A stretch of 64,000 nucleotides of DNA from Podocnemis expansa (lineage: Eukaryota > Chordata > Testudines > Podocnemididae). Numbering within the stretch: the first letter of the stretch is position 1; each line of letters starts with the position of its first letter. The stretch is taken from positions 7,593,426 to 7,657,425 of the forward strand of contig ML682008.1 of the NCBI GenBank assembly GCA_007922195.1. The letters are read 5' to 3'. The notes under the pieces were generated by a model that worked only from the letters and a program-made list of their open reading frames with translations, did no database searches and was not told where the DNA came from. The translations under genes were made by a program, and so were the position numbers. Of the stretch, positions 1-11,595 are shown in pieces.

Positions 1-704
1 AAAGCCCATCCTGAAGAATTCTCTGTCATAACAGAGTGGCACTGGGTCAAAACTGAGCAGCATGGGGCCACATGAGTGCATAGTAGGTGACAGGAGCTAG
101 TGAGTCTGGGATCAGAAGGAGCTATCTTAGCCTGGCGAGAGAGTGGCACGTTGGAGGACATTGGTGTGTGGCCAGGAAGGTGCTGGGAGTGATGTGACAG
201 AAGATGTTGCAAGATATTGGTGGGCTAGGGAGTGAGTGGGCATTCTTGGGAGATCTGCATGGTGTGGTATTGGGGCGAATAAGGTATGCAGTGAAACGAG
301 TATTGAAATCATGAAACTGGATGTTGGAAACTGTGACTGGTGGATTTGAAGTGCTTTATAAAGATACATGTGGTCCACAGTGAGTGAGAGGTAGGTCAGG
401 CATGCTCACATGTGGGAGGAATGGGGCTGGCGGAGGGTTGTTGGGCTATATACGTGATGGGAGGGGCAGTTGAGGAGCTGTGGGGATGTGTGAGGCAAAT
501 TTTGTGATCTGAGTGAGGTGGGTATGTATGGAATGAGTGCTTTAAAGAAGCTCGGGGAGCCCAAATTTCCATCATGTACAAACTTCCAAAATTCTTGAAT
601 TTGGAACTTTTAATGAGCCACTCTCCCCTCATTTATCTCCCACATGGCACAAACAACATCCACCAAGTTTCATGACTCAGTAATTCCTCTGTATTTGTAC
701 ACAG
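1..704. other. No recognised gene or repeat
   Basis: The stretch is rich in G and T on the plus strand. I see no splice-site-bounded coding segment. Two halves (about 130-380 and 395-635) look loosely alike on the minus strand, both giving Pro/His/Ser-rich translations around a shared S-L-H/K pattern, which may mean an old tandem duplication. The similarity is weak and I would not call it a gene. Confidence 0.4.
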
Positions 705-1275
705 CATTAGTTCTTAAACTGGTGGGAAGGGTAGGGCTGTGAGCATCAACTCCAGCCAGGTGCGGGCTGCAAGGCTTGAGACTCCTTGCTTGGAAAAACA
801 TGGGAGCAAGGGGTGAGCCATGTTATACACAGGGCTCACTGCCCCTGCAAAATCCCTCCACACTCCCTGAGAGAGTTGAGGGTGGGCAAGAAACAATGCC
901 CAGGTTCCCTGCATCCAGCTCACCTTCTCCACATTGTTCCTCAACCCCCCCTTTCCCACTCACAGCCTCCTAGGTTGTATGGAGGAGGAGCAGCATGCAG
1001 AGCGTGAGCAAGAAGCAATACCACCTACTCCAGGTATACAGGTCTGTTTCCCCAGGTGGGCACGAGAGGGGGCTGCAGGGGGGGAGAAGAGAAAAGGGCA
1101 TAGTACAGAGGTTAGATAGAAAGTTGGAGTGAGGGGCTCACCAGGGTTAGGACTGAAAGGGCGGTGAGTAGCCCCTAGGGGGCCAGGGGCAGGTGCTCAT
1201 GGAGTTGAAGGTGTCACACACACAGGCTTGTTATGTGAGGGGTCACCAAAAAAAAAAAAAACTTGAGAACCACTG
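705..1275. mobile_element. hAT-like non-autonomous element
   Basis: The left end (cattagttcttaaact, from 705) and right end (acttgagaaccactg, to 1275) are decayed inverted repeats of the kind seen in vertebrate hAT elements whose ends read CAGTGGTTCTCAA. The 571-bp interior has no transposase. I could not find a matching 8-bp target duplication, so the left boundary is uncertain. An A-run sits just inside the right end. Confidence 0.5.
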
Positions 1276-2340
1276 ATGTGACCTGCCATTAAGCTTCCAG
1301 TGACTCATCAAAGTTCATCCTGCAGCCATATAAAAAACCCAAGACTATGTTGCTGCAAATTGTTCGAATTTGTTTTTACATTCTATAAAAGCATCATTTG
1401 GCTTCCCATAAAGGGGAACAGTGACATATTTGTGAATTTATTTAGCTTTCTGCATTTTATATTTTGGTTAACACTTTCTTGCCCTGTAATAGTTTGCCAC
1501 ACATGAACTTTTATGATCCACATACATTTAATCTAAACTGGATATATAACAAGATGACAAAGAAAAACACTTTAAAAGGATTTCCTGCCATCTGCCTGAT
1601 TGGTGCAGCTAATTTCCATTTACTTGAGGCTAGGTATGGACTATTTAATTGGAAGCTAATTCTCCCTACAGTTCCCACTCACTCTTTCAGAATGTCTGCT
1701 CCAAAAGCCTTTCAGTAATTACTAAAGAATTAGATTTTAAAAGTGTAAGTGATGAGCTTTTAATTAGACACCTCAGAGCCAACTTACCTAATTAATATAT
1801 CAGTCACATGGTTAAATCTCCACAATCTATAACAGGGTTTTATTTTTATTCAGAATCTTAAGCCAGTACTGTGCTAATGGTCCTGCAATGCAGTTAAAAT
1901 TTGTATGTACAATCACATTTCTAGTCAGCAGCTAACACTACATCATGAATAGACTGACCTTAGAGCAATATTATATTTTGAAGGTAGTGAAGTCTGGCCA
2001 AATGCTACACTGCCCGTCTCCTTGACTGACACTTTCAAATAGTCCCACAGATACAAACTATAAAGGGTCACAGAACTGTTCTGGTATGTAGCATCTGAGG
2101 ATTTGGTTCTGGAGGATTTGTAACTGTTGCTCATTTATAGCATTTAAAAAACATGATAGGTACCTCTTACTATTCTGAACTCCCATTGTATCAAAAAGGG
2201 CCATTACTGTATCTCTCTGTCATAGTCTGCTATAGCAATTGTTGTCCTGTTTATTCCAACAGAACAGCAGAAACTGCTTTCACACACATAAAACCAAACA
2301 CACTGTTTCATCCTCTTGCCTTTCAAGGGGCTTCATATAT
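1276..2340. other. AT-rich unique sequence
   Basis: No repeat termini, microsatellite or plausible coding exon was recognised in this roughly 1 kb stretch. The short open frames are scattered on both strands and share no protein motif. Confidence 0.5.
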
Positions 2341-2606
2341 AGAGCCCTGCATGGATACAAATAAGTGGATCCATATCTGACCTGCATCCACAAGAAATGG
2401 TCCATGGATACCCATGTTGTATCCGCCGATGCGGATATAATGCAGATATCTGCAGATATCCACATATTTGCAGGGCTCTAGTTCTGTGCAGATAAAAATA
2501 TGTGGATCCATATCCAATCTGCATCCACAAGAAATGGTCTGTAGATATCCATGTTGTATCCGCGGATGCAGATATAAGCCGGATATCCGTGGATTTGCAG
2601 GGCTCT
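2341..2606. mobile_element. TIR element with two tandem ~130-bp units
   Basis: The ends are exact inverted repeats: agagccctgca (2341-2351) and tgcagggctct (2596-2606), with a third copy of the right end in the middle (2469-2479). The interior is two similar units of about 130 bp, each with a tgtggatccatatc-like start, a gcatccacaagaaatggt block and gatatccgcggat-type palindromes. The arrangement looks like a short DNA transposon duplicated in tandem. Flanking dinucleotides are TA-like. No transposase is present. The superfamily is undecided. Confidence 0.6.
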
Positions 2607-2610
2607 ATTC

Positions 2611-2888
2611 GATGACTGATGGAAGCTGGCCTGCTTTCCTGCTGAAACAGGACAGATATTCCTAGGAAAATGGAGATGCAGGAAATCATGGTAAGTGGCT
2701 GGAATAACCAGTATGGTGATTTGGGTGCTCTTCGGGAATAAAATAAATATGTTTGTTTTATTCCCGAAGAGCACCCAAATCACCATACTGGTTATTCCAG
2801 CCACTTACCATGATTTCCTGCATCTCCATTTTCCTAGGAATATCTGTCCTGTTTCAGCAGGAAAGCAGGCCAGCTTCCATCAGTCATC
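2611..2888. repeat. Perfect 133-bp inverted repeat, 12-nt loop
   Basis: Positions 2611-2743 and 2756-2888 are exact reverse complements over 133 bases, separated by only 12 bases. The arms carry ordinary mixed-composition sequence, not a low-complexity palindrome, and no recognised repeat family. As a consequence the two strands encode nearly the same short open frames, which are not genes. It could be a very recent template-switch inversion, a new foldback element, or an assembly/read hairpin artefact. Confidence 0.9.
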
Positions 2889-4340
2889 AAATGTCTTTGT
2901 ATACTGAAGGTCCGATTTTGACATCAAGGATAACTCCACTGGAGCTATTTCTGATTTAGACTGGTATAAAACAGAAGAAAATGAAGCCCTGAACAAATAG
3001 GAAGAGCCACGATCCTCCTTCTTGGCACTCCCAGGGGAAAACCTACTTTACCTGCAGAAAGCCTGGAATTCAGGTTCTGTGCATGTGGCATGCAGAAGGG
3101 ATGGGAAGGCAAAATCCAGCCCCATGCCCAGAGCCAGAGTATGTTTTGGTGAAGTCCCCACTGCCTATGGCTGAAGCTCCAGCTGATGGACTGAAATAAC
3201 ATCTTCAGTCCCGCTGCATCAATTGTGTCATGGGTCTGTGCAGATGCAGATCTGCAGCTGCACTTTGATTTTTCCCCCACACCTCAGTGCGCCCCAAAAC
3301 TGAATTTTGCTTCAGCCTAGTCATTGCTGAGATATTTTTCAGAGTGTGCAGGGAGTAAACAGGCATCTCTGGAAGGGGCTCTGATTTCAATGCACCTCTA
3401 CAGCCCCCATGTATGGTTTATGAGGTGTAAAGTACCTTATACTGGTCCTCCATACCCCGTGGAATTTGTCCCCAAACCTGAGTCTGAGTTCCTGATTCTC
3501 TCTGCTTTCTTCGCACTCTTTCTATCTGCAGAAATTTGGCAGGCTACCACAAACTAATCCAATTCCTTGTATTTAGTCTGATTTGGCTGGGAGCAATGGC
3601 ACCATTACTTCTCATATCAGAAATAGCTGACACTTGATTATTGGCTTTTAGTTAATTTACCTACAGAGCAGATTTTAAATCACAGACAACTTCCAATAGT
3701 TTGAAAGGTACATAGTATCTAGAGCTGTAGATGGTTATTGGGTGTTCAGGATCAATACCAATTTTGGTCATAGAGGACATTACCCACAGCTTGCTGTCAG
3801 GGCTTCATTACTAGTTTTAATGTAACCTACATTCTGTTGTTTGGTCAACAAGATTTCTTGCAGAAACAAACTGCATTTGCCATGGTAAGTATCTGCTATG
3901 AAAGCAATAATGCACTATAGCCCATATCTTATTACTTTATGGGAAAAGGCCCAAAGAAGCCAGTGAGATACTTTACTTATTATAAACACTAATTATTTGC
4001 TATGTTTTAGGAACTGAAATTTCCTGGACATAAAAACTGTGTGTTTGCTCTCTGATATGTAGCATGAAGAAACACTTAGGTCTTTGGCATCAAATGAATG
4101 AGCCACTTTGCTTCCAGAGGCAGGTGCTTAAAAATCAAAAGTATGCACATCCTAATTCATGGTCTTATATCACAAATAGCCTATTCACATAAATTAGCAG
4201 ATTAGCACAGGCTGATCAGGAAAGGCCTATGAGGTTAGTTTGGTGGGGGTTAGAGACGACACTTCAGGTTACGATGAGGTTCATTACTAGAATCTGCCCT
4301 AGCTTCGCAGGACTAAGGAGAGTGACATGTTGATCAGCTT
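2889..4340. other. Unique sequence, nothing recognised
   Basis: No repeat family or host exon was identified. The segment is moderately AT-rich. Short open frames overlap on both strands and show no known domain. Confidence 0.5.
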
Positions 4341-4533
4341 CCAGAGGGGTAGCCACCATCAAAACAAACAAGGAGTCCTGTTTCACTTTTAAAGGCTAAT
4401 ACATTTATTTAACGCAAAAGCTTTCATGGGCATAATCACACAACTGAGAAAGTGGGATTATGCCCATGAAAGCTTATGAGTTAAATAAATTTGTTGGTCT
4501 TCAAAAGTGCCATAGGACTCCTTGCTTGTTCTG
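4341..4533. mobile_element. PLE end, foldback copy (a)
   Basis: Two arms face each other: the left arm runs inward from ccagaggggtagcc (4341) through caaggagtcctg, and the right arm ends with aggactccttgcttg. The same end sequences recur at least ten times in the window. The right arm (4444-4479) carries the hammerhead-like unit: CTGAGAA, a GTGGG/CCCAT stem, then GAAA and GCTT. The CpG before GAAA has become TG in both arms. I assign it to Penelope-like elements from the family's known 3' end and the PLE coding fragment at 17275-18200. Confidence 0.7.
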
Positions 4534-4798
4534 TTTATCAACATCTCCTTTGTTGGGTTTTTTTTTTTCTGACTTTATTTTCAATAGTCCATTTGGCTTG
4601 TTCAGTGGCTGTGTGCCATGCAATTAACAGATACCCAGGTTTGACTTGTACTCCAGTCAATTGTGTCTCAGGCTGTCACTTTACAGCACAAGTCCTCCAC
4701 AGAGCTAGGCTGTCACTCCGCAACAGCTATCTGGGAAAGAGAAAGTGTTCTCAAAGTGCTGGGTCCATCAGTGGCTGCCAACAAAGTGCTGAGACTTA

Positions 4799-5202
4799 GG
4801 GTATGTTCACACAGTAGTCTTATTCTGAAACAACAGAGGTTGTTTCAAAATAAGAAAGGCCATGTTTACACGACACACCTTTGTTTCGAAACAACGGGTT
4901 CCATTGTTTTGAAACAATGGCATTGTTTCGAAACAACTTAAACCCCACGTGGGGATGAAACAACATTGTTTTGAAACGATTGTTTTGAACCAATGCCATC
5001 TGAACATGTTGTTTCGAAACAATGGTGACTCGTTTTGAAATAACTGTTCTCTGAACATGCTATTTCGATTCCTGCTTTTTTCCTTAATTCGAATTAACAA
5101 ACTGTTAATTTGAATTAACTTATTTTGAAATAAGGCTTATTTTGATACAACTTGTATCAAAACAACTTGTATCGAAATAACCCCCTGTGTGTGAACATAG
5201 CC
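4799..5202. mobile_element. Palindrome transposon, family C (C1)
   Basis: A 404-bp element begins gggtatgttcacac and ends gtgtgaacatagcc, imperfect inverted repeats of each other, and is flanked by an exact TTA duplication (4796-4798 and 5203-5205). The interior is packed with variants of TTGTTTCGAAACAA and TTATTTCGAAATAA plus a near-palindromic TTAATTCGAATTAA block. Most central CpGs have decayed to TG or CA. There is no protein-coding capacity. The 3-bp duplication points towards PIF/Harbinger-like mobilisation, but this is inferred. Confidence 0.85.
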
Positions 5203-6131
5203 TTAGAGATCAGAATGAACAGCAAATCAGATAGGAGCATGCAGTGCTACTTGGCTGAAAAAGAGCAATGCATTTCTGAAGGTATCATGTCAGGTAGCAG
5301 AAAGGTTAACAAGCTCTCCACCTGCACTGCCAAAGCCACCACACCAGCAATACCTCACCACATTCCCAGAAAGTCATTGACAATCTAGAGGGAGGTCAGA
5401 GAAGAACAACAGCAATGACCTGGAGGCTGGAGGGTTTAACTTAAAAGAAAACATTAAAAGAGTAAGAGACTAAGTGATGACTAAAAGGAGGACCTGCTGA
5501 CAGTGAGCAAATATTTGAAGGGCAGAAACGGCAAAGACAGAGAACATTTATTGAGTGTGTTACACTGGGGTGTAATTGGAAATAACTAGCTGAAAAGGAA
5601 ATTTTGGATGAGAAGCGGGAGACTGTCACAGCATAATTCAGCAGGCTGTAGAATACCTTGCAAGCAACATGGTAGAAGGCCAACTGCTTTAAAAATGTAA
5701 ATCTAGACTGAATAAAACAGTAGAAAAGTATGGTAGAGAAAAATCCTGCAGTGGTAGAAAGATGAACTGGATAATCTAATAGACCTTTCCCACTTCTAAG
5801 TTTTGAGTTGATTGTCTTCTCACAGTGGGTAAATCAGATGCAACACTCGTGAAGTCAGTGGAGTTGAATGAGAAACAGATAAAGCCCTTGGAGTCTATGA
5901 CAGAAAATTGGTGTGCTAATGGTTTGAAAATGGCTCCAGCTCCAGTATATTTTGATTTAGTGGGAAAGTCTTATCTTCCTGGATCTAATCTTATGGGCCC
6001 TGACAAAGATCAGTGTCTGATCTTATATTCCAATCTGATGAACCGCTCCTCACCTCACTTGACTATTGTATTTGACTTAAGGCTTAATACTATAAGGGAA
6101 TGGCTCATCCAAAAAATAATGGCAACTCATA
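5203..6131. other. Unique sequence between C1 and C2
   Basis: No repeat termini seen. A 122-codon frame starts at 5825 and runs into element C2. It has no recognisable domain and its last part is transposon sequence, so I do not call it a gene. Confidence 0.5.
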
Positions 6132-6567
6132 GGCTGTGTTCATACAGCACGCTTATTTCGAAACAACAGAGGTTGTTTCGAAATCAGAGTTAGGCTGTTC
6201 ACACGACGCACAGCTGTTTTGAAACAACAGGTTCTGTTGCTTCAAAGCAACAGCATTGTTTCAAAACAAGTTAAACCCCATGCGGGGACGAAACAACGTT
6301 GTTTCAAAACAAGTTGTTTTGAAACAACATTGTTTCAAAACAAGTTATTTTGAAACAATGCCGTGCGAACACGTTGTTCCAAAACAACAGTGATTTGTTT
6401 CGAAATAACTGTTGCCTGAAACTGCTATTTCGTTTTGATCTTTTTTCCTTAATTCGAATTAACAAACTGTTAATTCGAATTAACTTATTTCAAAATAAGG
6501 CATTATTTCAATACAAGTTGTTTTGAAACAACCATATCGAAATAACCCCCTGTGTGTTAACACAGCC
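6132..6567. mobile_element. Palindrome transposon, family C (C2)
   Basis: A 436-bp relative of C1 in the same orientation, from ggctgtgttcatacag to gtgttaacacagcc, flanked by an exact ATA duplication (6129-6131 and 6568-6570). The order of internal blocks follows C1 closely: the opening double palindrome, a block similar to ccatgcggggacgaaac, the TTAATTCGAATTAA block, and a final ataaccccctgtgtg. This shows a defined family, not random palindromic DNA. Confidence 0.87.
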
Positions 6568-6704
6568 ATAGGGAATTAACCCAGCTTAGACTAAACTAAC
6601 ACATAACGAAGACCACCAAAATTTAAACTTGAAAAGACTAGATGGGTCTTGTTAATTCCTCTGCTAATACAGGATTGTCACCTGCAGTGTGTTTACAAGA
6701 TTAG

Positions 6705-7145
6705 ATCAGTGGTTCTCAACCTTTTTGAGTGAAAGCCTCACTAGTAAACACTGGGTAAAACATGTGCTCCCTCAGCCCAACTGCTCACTGGCCATAAACC
6801 CATATAACCCCCTATAAATACAAACATAATGATAATAAAACCACTAAATTACATTAATAAAATATGAATAATAATTAATAATTCCTCTTACCAGACTAAG
6901 AAGCTAAGTCTTCACTGACACAGCCACCACCACATGCCCCCTGTGGCCCTGCCTCTTCCCATCCATGATGACATGGGGCTAATGAGGAGTTCTGGGCACT
7001 GGAGAGCTCGCTGGGGCTGTTCCAAGCTCCTTCTGGCACGGGACTGCTCCACAGCGGCTGGTTCAGGGCTTGATGCTGCTGCTCCCTCAGGGAACTGCTC
7101 CTCTGCTTTGGCCCACACAGATCTCAGGACTGCTGCCCCTGTTTA
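6705..7145 (+). mobile_element. hAT-like fragment (left end only)
   Basis: The sequence cagtggttctcaaccttttt at 6705 is a typical vertebrate hAT-like terminus. It is followed by an A/T-rich stretch and a GC-rich block (6930-7140). I cannot find a complementary right terminus, so the right boundary is a guess and the element is probably truncated. Confidence 0.45.
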
Positions 7146-8570
7146 GTGCAACGCTCTGGGAATGAGGGTAAATGATTTCAGTCTTACAGAAACCTCAGGG
7201 ATCCCTGTAATCTTTGGTGCCCTCTTCCCCCTCAAGGAGATTGTGCATACCAGGTTAGGAATTGTTGGCTTGGACTACCCTGAGTCACTTCCACCACTGG
7301 AAATGTGCACGGCGCAATGCAATTTTTTGCTAACAGATCTTTTACTAGCAGTCAGGCAAAAGATCCATAAATTCCTCTGACTGTGATGATGAACCTGATT
7401 TTCAGTCTAGTAGGCAAGTCCCTTAAGTATATTTACCCTTCATCACCTTGAAAATGGATCTCTGCCAGGCATGCACCAAACATTTATTTTCAGTAACTAT
7501 TAAACTTGTAATTCTGGTGATCCAACAAAACACAGTTTGTCATCTTACCTTTGTCAAGGGCAAAGGCAACAGTGATTTATATTTAATTAAACAATGGTAA
7601 TGATAACTTTGCAAACAGAAATGGTCAGCTGATCTGAACAAAACTGCAGATGCATTAATCACTTGATTTGTACTGTTTATAAGCCTTGGCAGTCTCAGCA
7701 GTTGTGAACAAACACTTGTTTCCCCACAAATTATTTCTGATCCTTTGGACTGTGGGAGAAAAATAACAACAGATTAAGATGAATCCTCTTGTTTTTCACG
7801 TACTCCTTTAAAATTCTGTCTGGCACAAATTGGTCCACTTAAATTCCTAGCTGGAAGTGCCACTGAGAAATGAGTTACAGGCAATGTTAACAACAAATCT
7901 TGCTATTTAACATTTTGTCTTGAACATTTCTGTCTCAGAGACATTACTGTTGGTGCTACAAAGGCTAGCAAATAATTAAAAGGATGAGCTCTCACACTCA
8001 GAATTAGGTGTGGTTCATCCAAATATTAATGATGAGCTGCAGGTGGTTCCTGGTGCTTGTTTATGACAAGCAATAATAGCATTGGATATGAGCGGTATAC
8101 AGCTTTGAAATGTTTTCATGGGGAATCTTCACTTTGATTAAGCTTCTGCATGAAATTGTCTGCATTTGTGCAAAGCATGAAGAAAAAATTGTCCTCCTTC
8201 ACCTTTATTCATAAAATTTCGTGTCTTAATATTACAAAACTATGCTCCATCCATGTAACCCCAGTTAACTCCATGCCACAGTTCAGAACAACTTCATCGG
8301 TGTTCCCTCTCTCTGGTCCAACAAGGGCATCCAGTCTAAACTTCCAACTCCCAACTGCTCCCATTTTTGGAAGGAGACACATTGCTCTCCTTTATGTTCC
8401 AAGCATTTCCAGGTTACTCCTGACTATACTGTAAATTCTCCAGCAAAACAGACTGCTTGACGAATTCTGCTTCTCTGCTGTCCTCAGAACAGTCATAGTT
8501 AGGTTACCAAACAGCTCTTTATGACGAGGATCATTTATTTTTAAGGTGAAAGCATTACAGAGAAAAACAA
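7146..8570. other. Repeat-poor AT-rich block, possible conserved noncoding DNA
   Basis: About 7560-8130 contains no repeat signatures and many homeobox-style TAAT/ATTA cores, with an even, non-degenerate texture unlike the decayed repeats around it. This is the pattern of vertebrate conserved noncoding elements, but conservation cannot be judged without an alignment. No exon was seen. Confidence 0.3.
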
Positions 8571-8581
8571 ACAACAAAACA

Positions 8582-8615
<34 letters not shown>

Positions 8616-8630
8616 AATAATAATAATAAA
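8571..8630 (+). repeat. (AAC)n-(AAT)n microsatellite
   Basis: A compound simple repeat of about ten AAC units passing directly into AAT units, preceded by AAAAC units. It is likely length-polymorphic. Confidence 0.95.
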
Positions 8631-9099
8631 GTCTAACACATATGCTAATAAGCTTAGCAGATACCGTATCTTCTCTCCAGCAAGGATTCTAATTGATAAC
8701 TACTTCTTCAAACCCCACCAAGGGATTTTTCCTGAAGTCACAATTTCAGCTCAGAACCAGCACCCAAGTCTTGTGGGGCCTCAGTAGGCCAAAGACCTTC
8801 TAACCCTTTCATAAGAGTTGTCATCCTTTCCACACCCCCTTCCCTTCTCAGATCTCAGGCATCCTGTCTATTTCCTAGATCAGTAAGAAGAGCTGAAACA
8901 ATTTTAATACTAGTTGGTATAAATTCCTTCTTTTGTCTTTGGATCCTGAAGAATCCAGTTTGAACCAGTGTATGTGAGCCTTCTTCCATGTGATGGTAGC
9001 TCTCTGAATGTGCTACAACATGAGTGAATTTACGTCGATACCCCTCCCGCTGTTCTTAATTCCTGAAAGGCTGCAATTTCTTCCACACCTGAATGGAAA
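8631..9099. other. Nothing recognised
   Basis: No gene or repeat was identified in this stretch between the microsatellite and the Tigger-like element. Confidence 0.5.
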
Positions 9100-9471
9100 T
9101 ACAGGTAGTCCTCACTTAGTGACCGGGTTCCGTTCCTGAAACCCGGTTGATAAACGAATTGGTCACTAAACGAGGAGCAGCCCTTACCGGTATTTCAGGC
9201 ATAATGTGCTTTACTGGTAGTGGGTTTTTCAACCATCTGTAGATAGTTTTAATGTCACCTTTGCATCATTTATAACATTTTTAATATATATTTTAAATGT
9301 TTTAAGCTCTAATGTACTGAACTTAGTTTGCATAGTGTACTGTAAATATAGGTAATCTGAGAGAGTTGATGCGAGTTCTCGTACATCGCCATAATACCAA
9401 CTCATCAGAGAGCTGGTCATAACTCTGAGGGGTCACTAAACGAGTAGGTCACTAAGTGAGGACTAGCTGTA
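9100..9471. mobile_element. Tigger/mariner-like MITE
   Basis: The 25-bp ends at 9100-9124 and 9447-9471 are inverted repeats matching at 24 of 25 positions, both bounded by TA, the target used by Tc1/mariner elements. They contain tagtcctcacttagtgacc, similar to Tigger-type ends. A further inner copy of ggtcactaaacgag lies near each end. The 372-bp element has no transposase. Confidence 0.8.
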
Positions 9472-10289
9472 CAGTCTCACAATAGTACATAACCACTTGC
9501 ATTTTTAATACAATGAACTCCTAAAATATTTAAACTCAATGCAATAAGTGTTAACTTAATTCACTAAGGTTTGTCCAGGATATTGCAGGATATTTTCATT
9601 TCTGTCATGATCTATATTTATAGTGTAATGGCCTCTGATAGGAATGCTTAAGTATAGGGAAATAAAATCCATCAAATGACAGTCCATGTATAGGGGCTTC
9701 CACTAAATCAGCACTTGAACTGGAAAATGCTGCATAAACAGCAGCGTATTTAGAACTACAGCAGAATTCCCTTTTGTTGCTGCAAAAGTACATCTAAAAT
9801 CATGCTAAACCTGGAGTAGCTATGCAGCTAGATAATCTGTGTTGTTGATCTACAGTGATCACAGTCCTTGGTAGCAATAAGGAGAGATGAAACAAAACAG
9901 TGCAACAGAAAATGTACATAATTCTTTACTCAGCCTGCAAATTCTTTGTTTCCTTAGAGACACCAAGACACTCTTATATCACAGTGTGAGACTATGCAAT
10001 GGTAGTAAACAGTCTAGTAACATCCGATGTCCTCAGTTATCTGATCACTAATTTTCCTGGCTGATCATTTGCAACAAGATTCAACACCCAGTCTTGCTTT
10101 TTTGGAATTAAATGGGAGTCTTGTCACTGGCTTCAACAGAAAAAGGATCATGCCTCTCATTAGAAGAAATACATTGCTAATTGTTGCTTCCTAGTTTGGG
10201 AATTAAAGTTAGATTTAGCTTCTGCGGACAGCCTGAAGACAGCCTGTGGAAGTCACTATCATGGCAGGTCATAGAGTCAAGTACTGTTA
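9472..10289. other. Nothing recognised
   Basis: AT-rich unique sequence. No repeat termini, simple repeats or coding exon were seen. Confidence 0.5.
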
Positions 10290-10721
10290 GGCTATGTTCA
10301 CACATAAACTGTTGTTTTGAAATAAGTTATTTCAAAATAAACTCCTTATTTCGAAATAAGTTAATTTGAATTAAGAAAATGTTAATTCGAATTAAGGGAA
10401 AGCCTGCTATCGAAACAGCTGTTATTTTGAAATGGTTATTTCAAAATAAGGCTGTGCGGACATGTTGTTTTGAAACATTTGTTTCAAAACAATGGTGTTG
10501 TTTCGAAACAATGCGTCCGAACACTGTTGTTTCAAAACAGCCATTTCGAAACAACGGCTATTTCGATTTCAAGTGAGGTTTTACTGTTTCAAAATAATGG
10601 CCATTATTTTGAAACAACGGGTCCCATTGTTTTGAAATAACGGAATGTCGTGTGGACATAAGAAATTTTATTTCGAAACAATGGCTGTTGTTTCGAAATA
10701 AAACTCTCGTCTAACACACCC
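10290..10721. mobile_element. Palindrome transposon, family C (C3)
   Basis: A 432-bp element starts ggctatgttcacac and ends cgtctaacacaccc, with exact TTA duplications at 10287-10289 and 10722-10724. The interior again consists of TTATTTCGAAATAA and TTGTTTCGAAACAA variants, but block order differs from C1 and C2: the TTAATTCGAATTAA block lies near the left end. It therefore reads as the opposite orientation or a sister subfamily. Confidence 0.85.
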
Positions 10722-10967
10722 TTACTGTACTTTAGAAAAGTGTGTTCTGATAACACATTCTAAGACTATCCCTGTAGACTTCAACTGACTACTCACTATT
10801 ATCTTCTATGAGACTTTTCCATAAAGGTAGAACTTTCTCAGCTATTTATTATTATTTGGCATATGCAATCCAGTCAAGTCAAGACACAGAATTCTTATCA
10901 ACGGTGCTCAAGGCACAAAGACCACCAGGAAGCTGAGTCATTTTGCAGTCTTCAATAAGATCTATAT

Positions 10968-11285
10968 CAGGGGTCTGCAACCTACGGTTCCAGATCCATG
11001 ATTCTTTGGCTGTCCTCTGTTAGTTCCAGGCTCTGCTCCCCCAAACCAGAGGACCATACTGATGGCCCGTGCCAAGATCTGGGCTCTGCATCACTACTGG
11101 CCTACCCTGCAGGGCACCCACTCCTGGTTCTGGGCTCCCTCCTCCCCACCACAACCCCTGCTGGGGCACTCTGGCCCAGCTCCCCCCACCAGGAGACAAC
11201 ACCTACTGAGGCTCTCAGAACACTTGGTTACTAATGAAAGTTTTATAAAAAAGGGTCTTCTTATCTTTTGGGCTGCTGATCCCTG
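10968..11285. mobile_element. hAT MITE with 8-bp target duplication
   Basis: The left end caggggtctgcaacc and right end ggctgctgatccctg are inverted repeats. They are flanked by atctatat (10960-10967) and atctatgt (11286-11293), an 8-bp duplication differing at one base, as expected of hAT insertion. The 318-bp interior is GC-rich and non-coding. Confidence 0.85.
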
Positions 11286-11595
11286 ATCTATGTCATGTTT
11301 TGTGGCTGCCAATATGGACATAACAGACTGTCTCTAAAAACTCACAGAAATTCTACTGAAGCACAAATTCATTGTCCAGTACAAATCTAGTTCAGAAGTG
11401 TTCCATTCCTTTCACGATAAAACAAAACTGGGTAGAGGCTGAATGGGGTCTGAGAAATGATAATTATTTGTCACTCTGCAGACCAGGAAACTCACCACGT
11501 CCTCTCCCTCACCCAATAAACTTAGCCACAAAGAATGCCTTGAGGGCAGACAAACATGTGGTGGATTAAACAAGTAATTAACGGTAGATGTGGCA
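11286..11595. other. Nothing recognised
   Basis: Short unique interval between the hAT MITE and the minus-strand LINE fragment. Confidence 0.5.

Noticed and set aside
2478..2907. Two near-identical 60-70-residue proteins on opposite strands
   Set aside because: They are the two arms of the perfect inverted repeat read in each direction, not a duplicated gene.
4799..5202. Possible CRISPR array, because short palindromic repeats recur
   Set aside because: Spacing is irregular, repeats touch or overlap, the same order recurs at dispersed loci with target duplications, and this is vertebrate DNA.
5825..6193. 122-codon plus-strand frame
   Set aside because: No domain, and the last 20 codons are inside palindrome transposon C2.
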